A stretch of 64,000 nt of DNA from JBCBEX01 sp038528235 (GCA_038528235.1 JBCBEX010000008.1:24552-88551), one strand, 5' to 3'; shown: positions 8,353 to 16,015, counted from the stretch's first letter. Program-made: numbers and translations. Notes: generated from the letters alone by a model not told the origin.

Positions 8353-10540
8353 CGGATGAAGTAGCGCCCGGCGCAGTCTCGGTGTGCGAGCAGGTCGGAT
8401 ACGTCGAGCAGCCGCGGAATACGTTCCCGCTCTTGGCGCGGCGCTCGACGAGCCAACCGCGATGGCAGATGGGGCAGCGCGGCGCCGTGCGTGGATCAAA
8501 GAAGGGCATCGTGTGGCGGCACGTTGGGAAGCCGGTGCAGCCATAGAACGGCCCCTTCGCTCCGTCGCGGCGGGCAAGGGGTTTGCCACAGCGGGGGCAG
8601 CCGAGGCGCGGAGCGTCGTCTTCGGAGGCAACGCTGGTCGCAGGCTGGGGCGAAGGAACTGCGGAAGCCGGTGGCGATGCGGAGCGTGTGGACGACCGGA
8701 TGGACGCTCCGGCGGGCGGCTTGCCCGAGGCGAGCGCGGCCTCAGCATCGTGGAGCGCGGCGAGGAGGCGGTCGTGATAGAACGTGTGCAGCGTGTCTCG
8801 GTAGGCGCGCTTGCCCGCCGCGATCTGGTCGAGCGCCTCTTCCATCTTCGCCGTGAAGCCAAGGTCGAACAGCTTCGGGAAGTGCTGGACGAGCAAATCG
8901 CACACGCGCAGCCCGAGGTCGGTGGCGTGCAGGATGCGCTTCTTCAGGTCGGCGTAGCCTCGGTTCTGAAGCGTGGCGATGGTGGCGCTGTAGGTACTCG
9001 GGCGGCCAATGCCATGGCGTTCGAGCGCCTTCACGAGCGACGCCTCCGTGTAGCGCGGCGGCGGCTTTGTCTGGTGCTTCGTCGTCGCGAGGTCGAGCAG
9101 GTTGACGGGCAAGCCTTTGCGCAGCGACTCTGGGAGTCTCTGCTTCCCTTTGGCAGCCTGCTCCGCATCGTCCTCCCCCGAATCGTCGTGGCTTTCGCCG
9201 AGGTCGTAGACGGCGCGGAAGCCGCGGAAGCGCGTCACCTCGCCCTTCGCTAGGAAGATGAATGCGCCGTCGGTGCTCGCTACCTCGGCGGTCGTGCGGT
9301 CCACGACGGCGGGGGCCATCTGGCTCGCGACCGTGCGGTAGAAAATCAGTTGGTAGAGCTTGTGCTGCTCGGGCGTGAGCCACTTGCGGATGGCCTTCGG
9401 TGTGAGGTCGAAGCGCGTCGGGCGGATCGCCTCGTGGGCCTCCTGCGCATTTTTTGATTTTTTGCCGTGCCGGTGGGGCGACTTCGGGAGGTAGTCGAGC
9501 CCGAGGTCGCGTGCAATCAAATCGCGTATCGACGCGATGGCCACGTCCGAGATGCGCGTCGAGTCGGTGCGCATGTAGGTGATGAGCCCCACGCGCTCCT
9601 CGGTGCTCCGGCTCCCGTCGCCGATCTCGACGCCCTCGAAGAGCTGCTGCGCGACGCGCATTGTTTGCTTCGGCGACATCCTGAGCCGCGCCGACGCCGC
9701 CTGCTGTAAGGTCGAGGTGGTGAACGGCGGCGGCGGCTTGATCCGGGCCGTCTTCTTCGTGAGCGAGCGCACCGCGTAGAGTCGCATCTCGGCCTCGTCG
9801 CGGAGGTGCGCCGCCGTGCCCTCGTCGGGAATCGTGCGCTTGACCTTGCCCTGCTCGCGTTCGGAGGGGGAGCCTACCTTTTCGCCATAGGCCTCCACGA
9901 GCCGCGCACCGAACTGCTCGGCTTTCTTGGACGAAGAGGGCTCCGTGGCAAACGTCGCGTCGAGCGACCAGTAGTCCTCCGGCGTGAAGTCGGCGATGGC
10001 CGTCTCGCGCTCGCAGAGGAGCCGCAGCGCCGCCGTCTGCACGCGGCCCGCCGAGAGGCCCTGCTCGCCGCGCGCGGTCTTCCAGAGGAACGGGCTGATC
10101 GTGTAGCCCACGAGCCGGTCCATCACACGCCGCGCCTGCTGCGCCTCGATCAGCGGCCCGTCGAGGCGTCGTGGGGTGCGCACGGCGGCCTGCACGGCGG
10201 GCTTGGTGACCTCCTGGAACGTCACGCGCGCGACGTCCTTGCAGACGCGCTTGAGTGACTCGGCGAGGTGGTAGGCGATGATCTCGCCCTCGCGGTCGGG
10301 GTCGGTGGCGAGGAGGATCTGGTCGGCCCGCCGCGCCTCGTCCCGCAGCGACTTCATCGTCTTCTTCTTCGCCGAGAGCGTCTCGTACTTCGGCTTGAAC
10401 GTCTTCTCCACGTCCACCGCCACGTCCTTGCGCGGTAGGTCGCGCACGTGCCCGAGCGACGCACGCACCCGGTAGCCCCGCCCCAGGTAGCCCTGGATCG
10501 TCTTGGCCTTCGCGGGCGACTCGACGATGACGAGTTTCAT
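8285..10540 (-). CDS. topA: DNA topoisomerase I
   Basis: The start at 10540 gives MKLVIVESPAKAKTIQGYLG, the Toprim start of all bacterial TopA proteins. The longer frame only adds repeat-like sequence. The 751 residues contain the Toprim acidic motif (LATDPDREGE), the archetypal barrel domain with the active-site Tyr in GLITYMRTDSTRIS, and two C-terminal four-Cys zinc ribbons (CPRCGKPL...C and CPICHRGWL...C). It relaxes negative supercoils through a 5'-phosphotyrosine intermediate. The Ala/Pro/Arg-rich tail after the last ribbon is the part overlapping the convergent small gene. It is transcribed as a single gene. Confidence 0.96.
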   Translation of the reverse strand: MKLVIVESPAKAKTIQGYLGRGYRVRASLGHVRDLPRKDVAVDVEKTFKPKYETLSAKKKTMKSLRDEARRADQILLATDPDREGEIIAYHLAESLKRVCKDVARVTFQEVTKPAVQAAVRTPRRLDGPLIEAQQARRVMDRLVGYTISPFLWKTARGEQGLSAGRVQTAALRLLCERETAIADFTPEDYWSLDATFATEPSSSKKAEQFGARLVEAYGEKVGSPSEREQGKVKRTIPDEGTAAHLRDEAEMRLYAVRSLTKKTARIKPPPPFTTSTLQQAASARLRMSPKQTMRVAQQLFEGVEIGDGSRSTEERVGLITYMRTDSTRISDVAIASIRDLIARDLGLDYLPKSPHRHGKKSKNAQEAHEAIRPTRFDLTPKAIRKWLTPEQHKLYQLIFYRTVASQMAPAVVDRTTAEVASTDGAFIFLAKGEVTRFRGFRAVYDLGESHDDSGEDDAEQAAKGKQRLPESLRKGLPVNLLDLATTKHQTKPPPRYTEASLVKALERHGIGRPSTYSATIATLQNRGYADLKKRILHATDLGLRVCDLLVQHFPKLFDLGFTAKMEEALDQIAAGKRAYRDTLHTFYHDRLLAALHDAEAALASGKPPAGASIRSSTRSASPPASAVPSPQPATSVASEDDAPRLGCPRCGKPLARRDGAKGPFYGCTGFPTCRHTMPFFDPRTAPRCPICHRGWLVERRAKSGNVFRGCSTYPTCSHTETAPGATSSATASAPAPTPASRRRTRPRGSS

Positions 10541-10683
10541 CGGTGGTTCGTGGTCAGTTGTCTGTAGTCCGTTGTTCGTTGAGAAGCGCGGCACGGTGCG
10601 CGAGCGCCTCGTCGTCAACGTCAATGCTCAACGCGCCTATCCCCTTGTTACAGGTATGACACGGGGCTGACACGGTAGCGGCT

Positions 10684-10700
10684 TAGTTTGTGGGACACCC
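10684..10700 (+). repeat. Left copy of direct repeat flanking the IS1595 transposase
   Basis: TAGTTTGTGGGACACCC, matching 11845-11861 at 14 of 17 positions in the same orientation. The core GTGGGACACCCCAC (10690-10703) is also partly self-complementary. It may be part of a transposase-recognised end or an operator. Confidence 0.5.
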
Positions 10701-10721
10701 CACAGATTGAGAGCCGCACCG

Positions 10722-11678
10722 ATGCAGAAGTATTCCGTCGCACAGTTTATCAAGGAATTTGGCTCTGAGCGGGCATGTGTTGAGTACATCGCCCGCACCC
10801 GCTGGCCCGAAGGCATCCCGTGCCCTAATTGCGAGGATCGTACTGAGCACTACCTGATTGAGTCTCGCAAGTGCTACGAGTGTAAGGAGTGCGGAACGCA
10901 GACGTATCCCACGAAGGATACGATCTTCTTCAAGAGCCGTACACCCCTCACGGTCTGGTTCTACGTCGTCTTTCAGATGGCAAAGACGCGCACAGGTGTT
11001 AGCGCCAAGCAGATCGAACGCGAGACGGGCGTGACCTACAAGACGGCGTGGAAGATGTGCCAGAAGGTGCGCGCCGCTCTAGCTGAAGGGACGTTCGAGG
11101 CGATGGAAGGCACCGTGGAGGTGGATGAGGTATACATGGGCTCCCGCAAGCCACGCCGCAAGGGACAGCGCAAGCGGGGACGCGGCACCGTCACGGGCAC
11201 CATGCCGAAGGTGCCTATCGTCGGGATCGTGGAGCGTGGCAAGGACGGGATGCCTACGCGCGTCCGTGCCCGCGTCACCCCGAACGTGAAGCGGGAGACG
11301 GTGCTGCCGTTCATCGAAGAGACGGTGGCTGAGGGCTCCCGTGTCTACACGGATGAGTTCAACATCTACAGTCCACTCCCTGAACTTGGCTACCGTCACG
11401 ACTTCGTACGCCACAAGGTCAAGCAGTACGCTACCGAAGTCGTGGACGAAGAGACGGGCGAAGTCCACAACGTCCACACGAACGCCATTGAAGGCTTCTG
11501 GAGCCAAGTCAAGGGCGGCGTGCTCAACGTCCACCGTGGCGTCAGCCCGAAGTACCTACAGCGCTACGTGGACGAGTTCGCCTTTCGCTACTCCAACGCG
11601 AAGGCAGACACTCCGATGTTCCTAGCAATGCTCAGTCACATTGCCTGTGCTGGATCACCTTCTGCAACGCTTCCTTGA
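10722..11678 (+). CDS. IS1595-family (ISXO2-like) transposase
   Basis: The 318-residue transposase has an N-terminal zinc ribbon (CPNCED...CYECKECG, residues ~27-57), a helix-turn-helix region (GVSAKQIERETGVTYKTAWKM) and the ISXO2-like DDE core. The core shows VEVDEVYMG, VYTDEFNIYSPL and the final NAIEGFWSQVKGGV segment where the family carries its last catalytic residue. ATG 10722 is preferred to a non-ATG start five codons earlier. The length is normal for the family and no frameshift or internal stop is present, so it could be active. Its last 47 bp overlap the convergent small ORF. Base composition is more A/T-rich than in the flanking housekeeping genes. Confidence 0.93.
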   Translation: MQKYSVAQFIKEFGSERACVEYIARTRWPEGIPCPNCEDRTEHYLIESRKCYECKECGTQTYPTKDTIFFKSRTPLTVWFYVVFQMAKTRTGVSAKQIERETGVTYKTAWKMCQKVRAALAEGTFEAMEGTVEVDEVYMGSRKPRRKGQRKRGRGTVTGTMPKVPIVGIVERGKDGMPTRVRARVTPNVKRETVLPFIEETVAEGSRVYTDEFNIYSPLPELGYRHDFVRHKVKQYATEVVDEETGEVHNVHTNAIEGFWSQVKGGVLNVHRGVSPKYLQRYVDEFAFRYSNAKADTPMFLAMLSHIACAGSPSATLP

Positions 11679-11859
11679 ACTCGGCTTCCGTGATCTCGCC
11701 TGCGGCGTGCTCTTCCCTAAGCTTCCGCTCTAGGGTGCTACGCAACGCCGTGGGCATGTCCATGCCACTGCCAATCTGCTCAGGCATCGGGCTGGGCATC
11801 ATGGCATCTGACTTGTTCTTTGGTTGGGGCACTAGACCATGCGCTAGTTGACGGGACAC
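11632..11859 (-). CDS. Small SHOCT-like protein, 75 aa
   Basis: The frame opens with GTG at 11859; in-frame ATGs at residues 20-21 are alternative starts. Residues ~36-72 (LERKLREEHAAGEITEAEFKEALQKVI) match the pattern of SHOCT domains: a helix, then hxxGxITxxEFxxxxxxhL. These short helical hairpins are usually C-terminal oligomerisation modules of other proteins. Here the module stands almost alone behind a Met/Pro-rich lead. It is tail-to-tail with the transposase, overlapping 47 bp. It could be an IS passenger, a host gene remnant or a short regulator. The coding status is moderately supported by the domain match. Confidence 0.45.
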   Translation of the reverse strand: MSRQLAHGLVPQPKNKSDAMMPSPMPEQIGSGMDMPTALRSTLERKLREEHAAGEITEAEFKEALQKVIQHRQCD

Positions 11860-11861
11860 CC
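11845..11861 (+). repeat. Right copy of direct repeat flanking the IS1595 transposase
   Basis: TAGTTGACGGGACACCC, in the same orientation as 10684-10700. It contains the GTG start codon of the SHOCT-like ORF on the complementary strand. Confidence 0.5.
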
Positions 11862-12024
11862 TTTCTGGGGTACATATATAACACGAACGGCGGAGCCGGT
11901 TTCCCGACCCCGCCGTGGTTGCCTGCCCTCGCTACCGGCTGGCCCTGTTTGCAGATCGCCTCACGGATGACCGCTTCGGCGTCTACTCGCGGGACATGAT
12001 CCGCTATCCAGCCAAGTAGCAAGT

Positions 12025-12051
12025 TGTCGAAGGTGGCTCAGACCTTCGACA
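12025..12051. other. Perfect 10-bp hairpin
   Basis: TGTCGAAGGT (12025-12034) and ACCTTCGACA (12042-12051) with a 7-nt loop. It lies 40 bp past the stop of the 37-residue ORF on the minus strand. No T-run follows on either strand, so it is not a standard intrinsic terminator. It may be an RNA end-protecting structure or a binding site. Confidence 0.55.
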
Positions 12052-12090
12052 GCAGACAAATAGGCGGGAGCGCCCACGCCGCCCCGTCGA

Positions 12091-12204
12091 TTACCGGCGT
12101 TTCGTCACGCGCACCTGAGTGCTAACGCGACGACGCACCGGGCGCACAGTGACGCGGACCTTAACAGTCCGGCGCACCGTGACGCGAACAACGCGCTTAG
12201 GCAT
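12091..12204 (-). CDS. 37-residue Arg/Val repeat microprotein (putative)
   Basis: An ATG-to-TAA frame on the minus strand encodes 37 residues that are almost only Arg, Val, Thr and Lys. VRVT occurs three times, at residues 6-9, 16-19 and 31-34, each followed by a basic pair or VR. Synonymous codons differ among copies (GTT/GTC/GTG, ACG/ACT), although the DNA repeat is still recognisable. Alternating charged and branched residues predict a very basic beta hairpin, as in small nucleic-acid-binding proteins. It lies between two hairpins (12025-12051 and 12237-12263) and downstream of a same-strand orphan gene. No family is recognised. It could also be a chance frame over a DNA repeat. Confidence 0.4.
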   Translation of the reverse strand: MPKRVVRVTVRRTVKVRVTVRPVRRRVSTQVRVTKRR

Positions 12205-12236
12205 TGGATGTACCTGCGTTGGTTAGAGGATAGTTA

Positions 12237-12263
12237 AGGTGCGCCGGTTGCAGCGGCGCACCT
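12237..12263 (-). terminator. Hairpin terminator after the winged-helix-like orphan
   Basis: AGGTGCGCC (12237-12245) pairs perfectly with GGCGCACCT (12255-12263) across a 9-nt loop. It lies 59 bp past the minus-strand stop at 12322. On that strand it is followed by TTAACTATCC, a weak T tract. Confidence 0.5.
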
Positions 12264-12321
12264 GGCTACCCTCAACCAATGGGCAAGCGCAGGCGCTCCC
12301 ATGTATGGGAAAGAACAAAGG

Positions 12322-12984
12322 TCAGGCTGTGATGCCCAGGTATTTTAGGAGGCTATCCCCCTCGTACTCAAAGCGCAGGGTGCGCCGGTCAGCGTGCTCG
12401 ACCGCCTCCCCTTGTGGCCTGTAGATCTCGTCAGCGAAACGCAGGTACTTGAGCGCGTCGCGGTCGTCTAGCAGGAGGCGACCGTCTATACTGAGGTGCA
12501 CCATGTGGGGCGATCCGTAGAAGATCATATGCGACGCCTCGTTGTAGCGCGCGCGGATCAACTCCCCCTTCTGCTTGAACATCGTGGAGATCGTGTAGGA
12601 GAGCGTATTGACGCTGATGTCGCCCTCGCGTTCGCGCATGAACGCCTCAATCTCCGAACGGTGCACAAAACGGTCTAGGCTCTTAATCGCATAGTGGATC
12701 TTGTCAGCCGTCGTTCCGCCGTAGTTGGGGTCCTCAACCGTCGGTGTTGCCACGTCAGGTTCAGCAGATTGCTGCCCGTCGCCCCGGCTCAGCTTATTGA
12801 CCTCTACAGTTTCCAACGCAGAAACCTCTTCAGCGCCCCCCGTCAGCAGCAGGCGCACCGCCTCCATAAATCCCTGCGTGTCGGCTGGTAGTTGCCCTCC
12901 GTGAAAGGCGGCGAACGAGTTTGCTGCTTCGAGATAAGACTGAAGCTCTTTGCGTGTCGCAGCGCTAAAAGTCGGGGCGGACAT
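12322..12984 (-). CDS. Orphan protein with predicted winged-helix domain, 220 aa
   Basis: I recognise no named family. Residues ~88-165 read as a winged helix: helix TTADKIHYAIKSLDRFV, helix HRSEIEAFMRERE, a candidate recognition helix SVNTLSYTISTMFKQKG, then a strand pair LIRARY...HMIFYGSP. This resembles HARE-type or restriction-associated winged helices. The N-terminal ~55 residues are helical and a charged, low-complexity linker follows. The C-terminus (~168-220) is acidic/aromatic. It has no signal peptide, so it is cytosolic. It stands alone in the accessory patch beside an IS, with more A/T-rich composition than its neighbours. A DNA-binding or mobile-element-related role is inference. 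Confidence 0.6.
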   Translation of the reverse strand: MSAPTFSAATRKELQSYLEAANSFAAFHGGQLPADTQGFMEAVRLLLTGGAEEVSALETVEVNKLSRGDGQQSAEPDVATPTVEDPNYGGTTADKIHYAIKSLDRFVHRSEIEAFMREREGDISVNTLSYTISTMFKQKGELIRARYNEASHMIFYGSPHMVHLSIDGRLLLDDRDALKYLRFADEIYRPQGEAVEHADRRTLRFEYEGDSLLKYLGITA

Positions 12985-13015
12985 GGCGGCTAGTGTGGCG
13001 GGTTTGAGTTGCGAT

Positions 13016-13046
13016 CAAAGTACAACCCCAAGAGGGCGACCACAAC
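13016..13046 (-). promoter_or_regulatory. Candidate promoter of the winged-helix-like orphan
   Basis: On the minus strand: GTTGTG (13046-13041), 18-nt spacer, TACTTTG (13022-13016), 31 bp before the ATG at 12984. The second element is one base short of the Bacteroidota -7 consensus TAnnTTTG, and the TTG fits the -33 element. Confidence 0.4.
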
Positions 13047-13183
13047 CATACTAGGCCCCGACTAAAGGGGCACGTTAGTTATCCGGGGGAATGCAGTTGA
13101 CGGAGACTGCGCTGGGGTGCAAGAAAAGCCCTTCTAGCCCTTTCTTCCCCCTGTGTGAATAAATAAAGAACGATAGGAGTGCC

Positions 13184-13699
13184 TTAGGCTACCTGTAGCA
13201 AGGGGATAGGCGCGATGCTCAAAAGCGTGCGCTCCATGACACGGCAGTCCGGTTGGATTGGGCAATCGACCCAAACCGATAGGGACTCCTCACCAAGGGG
13301 GCCGAAGAAGAGGTCGGGAATGTGGATGGCGGCGACATACGAGCGCTCGCCTTCAACGACTTCTGAGTAGCGTACGAGGCGTGCGGGCTTGTCGTCCAAG
13401 GAGACTAGCGAGTCGTTGTAATTCTCCTGCCCTCTGAACTCAAAACGATCAGAGTACAGCCCGTAATCGAAGCTGAGGCTAGCACGCCGGGAGCGGTGCT
13501 CGCCTACGACCGAGTCAATCCCTTGCACGTTCTGCTCTGTCAGTGATGGAGGAAGCAATAGCGAGAATAGTCCCGAGGTTTCTGTACGCTTCCATCGGTC
13601 TATCGGCTCAATTGGACGAGGGGCTAGCAGTATGCATCCCGCAAGGATATTCGTCGTGGCGAGAAGCAGGCAGAAAAATGAGATCCCACGGGTCGTCAT
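13184..13699 (-). CDS. Orphan lipoprotein, 171 aa
   Basis: A signal peptide with lipobox (NILAGC, Cys22) is clear, so the mature protein of ~150 residues is predicted to be lipid-anchored. The remainder is mixed alpha/beta with a pair of Cys (VDCPIQPDC) near the end that could form a disulphide. I recognise no family. The start codon ATG (13699-13697) lies inside the left arm of a GTCATCCTGA palindromic element, which also replaces whatever promoter once stood there. Composition is more A/T-rich than the surrounding housekeeping genes, consistent with an acquired gene. Confidence 0.65.
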   Translation of the reverse strand: MTTRGISFFCLLLATTNILAGCILLAPRPIEPIDRWKRTETSGLFSLLLPPSLTEQNVQGIDSVVGEHRSRRASLSFDYGLYSDRFEFRGQENYNDSLVSLDDKPARLVRYSEVVEGERSYVAAIHIPDLFFGPLGEESLSVWVDCPIQPDCRVMERTLLSIAPIPLLQVA

Positions 13700-13837
13700 C
13701 CTGAGCGAGCGTAGCGAGTCGAAGAGCTTGCCCTCGCGAACGCGGGGGATCCGCGGGACAGTTTCCAGGCCAGGAACGAAGCACCGAGACAGACCTAGAT
13801 CCTTCGGCTGCGGTCTGCGACCTTCGCTCAGGATGAC
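13695..13837. repeat. GTCATCCTGA palindromic (REP-like) element, copy 1
   Basis: The left arm begins GTCATCCTGAGCGAGCG at 13695. The right arm ends CGCTCAGGATGAC at 13837, the inverse of the same sequence; the inner part includes GATCCTTCGGCTGCGG. Elements with these ends are common as intergenic repeats in many bacteria. The left end overlaps the start codon of the orphan lipoprotein. Confidence 0.75.
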
Positions 13838-13885
13838 ACGATATGTGTATGCAATTCAAGGCCATTTACGACGCTCCCGCACTTC

Positions 13886-16015
13886 CTACTTCCCACTTCG
13901 AACCTCACACGTCAAAACCACGTCGCCTTGCACGACGGCGTCAGCCACGTCTTGGCCTTCGGCGACGTGGCCGACGGCGGTGTAGCGCCCGTCGAGGTGG
14001 GGCTGCGGGGAGTGCGTGACGAAGTACTGGTTGCCTTCGGTGTCCTTCCCGGCGCTGGCGATGCCGACGGTGCCGGTCGCGTAGCGTGTGCGGGTGAACT
14101 CGCTGCGGATGGTGAAGCCGGGCCCGCCGAAGCCGTCGCGGCGGGACGAGTCGCCGCCCTGGATCACGAAGTTGGGCACGACGCGGTGGAACGGCACGCC
14201 GTCGTAGGTGCCCGCTGCGCACAGCCGCGCGAGCGTCTGCGTCGTCTGCGGCGCCTGCTCGGCGTCCAGCTTCATGACGATCTCGCCGCGTGAGTCACCG
14301 GTCTCGGAGACGACCTCAAACGTCAGCGCCGGGTGGCGACCGAGGCGGGCGAGCACGTCCCAATCGATGCCCGGCGTGGGGGGGAGTGCCTCGCCGATGA
14401 GGTTGACCTCCTCCAGCGCCTCAATACGCGTTTCGAGCGCATCAGCGGCGGCGCGCCGGACGACGGGGTGGCCGTCCACGGCGGCGTCTACGAGGAAGCC
14501 GATCACCGTCGAGTCCCGCTTGAACGTGCCGAGCGCGCGGACGATCTCGACCATCGGCTCGATGTCGTCGGGGGCCGAGAGCTGCGTGTAGACCCGCTGG
14601 AGAAGCGGCGCGGCCCCCAGCGGCGCAAACGTACTGTCAGCTAACGCGGGAGCGGCGGCGTAGGCGGTGGCGAGGTCGCGACGTTCGAGGGCCTGCTCGA
14701 AGGCGGCGTAGTAGCGCGGCGCGAGGTTGGGCTTGGCCGTCTGGTCGCGCTTCCACCGCGTCTTGAGCGCGTCGAGGGCGGCGTACGCCACACGCGTGTC
14801 GTCGTCCTGAGCCTTCTCAAAGAGCAGCCCAAGTGAAGCGTCGTCGTCCGCCGCCCGTAGCGCTGCGATGCCCGCCGCGAGCGCGAACGGGCTCGTCTGC
14901 GCCCGCAGCCACGACTGCGAGTAGTCGATCATCTCGTTCTGCTGGGACCCGACGAGGATCGGTAGCAAGGCCGCCGAGGTGCGCCAATCAGCGTCGTTGG
15001 TGCGGATCCAGGCAAGCGCGCGCGCGGCGAGGAGCGGGGAGCCAGGCTGCGCGGCAAGGCCTTGCGCTGCCACGAGGCGCACGTGCGGGCTGTCGTCGTC
15101 GAGCCCCGTGAAGAGCACGTCGAGGTTGGTCGTGGAGCCCGCCGCCGAGTCAGCGCGGGCGACGTGCGGAGCAAGCGCTCGGGCCGCGTTCGTGCGAACG
15201 CGCCAGTCGGGGCGGTCCGACAGGATCCCCCGGAGCAGCGCGAGGCTATCGCCGTCGCCCATCTTGCCGAGAGCAAGCGCGAGGTGCATGAGCGAAGGCT
15301 CAGGATCGTTGCTCTGTGTTAGCCGCTGCGCGTTTTCCACAAGCTCATCACTGAGCGAGAGCCACGACTCGGTCGAGCGGACGCGGCCGAAGAAATAGGC
15401 CGCATTGTGCCGGACGGCAGGGTCGTCGCTGCCTAGGTAGCGAGCAAGCAGTGCGCTAGCCGAGGGGCTGGTGACGCCGCGCAGACCGTAGCGCGCGAGC
15501 GCGAGGGCGTGGCCGGCTTGCTGCGTGGGCGACGAGTCGACCATCTGCAGCGTCACGAGCTGCCGCAGTGAGAACGCGCTGCCGGTCTTGCCCAGCGCGT
15601 CCATGAGTTCGCGGCGGGCGGGGGGCCACGCCTCCGCCGCCAGGGCGTCGAGGAGGCGGGCCTCGGCGGTCGAATCGGCCGATTGGCCGAGGGCGAAAGC
15701 CACGTCGGTACGCACGAGTGGGTCAGCATCGCCCAGGGCGTCGAGGAGCGCCGGGACGGCCGCTGGGTCTTGCACGGACCCAAGGGCAAATGCAGCCCGT
15801 GCACGTACGGCCGCCGACGAATTGCTGAGCGCAGCGCTCAGGGCCGCACCGTCCCGGGCGAGTTGGTGCAAGACGACGGCCTGCAGCGCCGAATCGGCGA
15901 GGAGCCCATCACTGGCACGGTCAGGTAGTCCCTGCGGAACGGTCCCCCCCGTAGGCGGGCGGCCCGCACACGCGGCGAGGGTGAACACGAGGAAGGCGAG
16001 CAGAAAGCGCGGCAT
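13886..16015 (-). CDS. HEAT-repeat/cyclophilin-type peptidyl-prolyl isomerase lipoprotein
   Basis: ATG 16015 starts a signal peptide with lipobox (FTLAAC, Cys16); the longer frame adds only Arg-rich sequence. Residues ~40-540 are HEAT-type helical repeats (SAAVRARAAFALGSVQD, DPLVRTDVAFALGQ, DPAVRHNAAYFFGR, DWRVRTNAARAL). The last ~150 residues are a cyclophilin domain with GTYDGVPFHRVVPNFVIQGGD, a central FTIRSEF...ATGTVGIASAGK segment and a closing DGRYTAVGHV. The domain catalyses Xaa-Pro isomerisation; the HEAT scaffold would present it to client proteins in the periplasm. It is divergent from the blue-copper lipoprotein with a 130-bp gap. Confidence 0.88.
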   Translation of the reverse strand: MPRFLLAFLVFTLAACAGRPPTGGTVPQGLPDRASDGLLADSALQAVVLHQLARDGAALSAALSNSSAAVRARAAFALGSVQDPAAVPALLDALGDADPLVRTDVAFALGQSADSTAEARLLDALAAEAWPPARRELMDALGKTGSAFSLRQLVTLQMVDSSPTQQAGHALALARYGLRGVTSPSASALLARYLGSDDPAVRHNAAYFFGRVRSTESWLSLSDELVENAQRLTQSNDPEPSLMHLALALGKMGDGDSLALLRGILSDRPDWRVRTNAARALAPHVARADSAAGSTTNLDVLFTGLDDDSPHVRLVAAQGLAAQPGSPLLAARALAWIRTNDADWRTSAALLPILVGSQQNEMIDYSQSWLRAQTSPFALAAGIAALRAADDDASLGLLFEKAQDDDTRVAYAALDALKTRWKRDQTAKPNLAPRYYAAFEQALERRDLATAYAAAPALADSTFAPLGAAPLLQRVYTQLSAPDDIEPMVEIVRALGTFKRDSTVIGFLVDAAVDGHPVVRRAAADALETRIEALEEVNLIGEALPPTPGIDWDVLARLGRHPALTFEVVSETGDSRGEIVMKLDAEQAPQTTQTLARLCAAGTYDGVPFHRVVPNFVIQGGDSSRRDGFGGPGFTIRSEFTRTRYATGTVGIASAGKDTEGNQYFVTHSPQPHLDGRYTAVGHVAEGQDVADAVVQGDVVLTCEVRSGK

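Larger units (their letters stand above)
10663..11862 (+). mobile_element. IS1595-family insertion sequence (ends unresolved)
   Basis: The element is defined by the ISXO2-like transposase at 10722-11678. Candidate outer ends are GGGGCTGACACGG at 10663 and, read inward from the other side, AGGGTGTCCCGTC at 11862; they match only loosely. No 8-bp target duplication was found. An imperfect direct repeat (TAGTT...GGGACACCC, 14 of 17 identical) flanks the coding part at 10684-10700 and 11845-11861. If the ends are right, the element also contains the small minus-strand ORF 11632-11859. The boundaries are a guess; the family assignment is firm. Confidence 0.55.

Noticed and set aside
10655..10662. 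8-bp target duplication of the IS1595 element
   Set aside because: The octamer TATGACAC next to the putative left end has no matching copy beside the putative right end.
11780..12022. 80-residue minus-strand ORF after the IS
   Set aside because: Needs a non-ATG start, overlaps the SHOCT-like ORF in another frame and shows no recognisable motif.
13085..13183. Hairpin terminator after the orphan lipoprotein gene
   Set aside because: AAGCCCTTCTAGCCCTTTC is a direct, not inverted, repeat and cannot form the expected stem.
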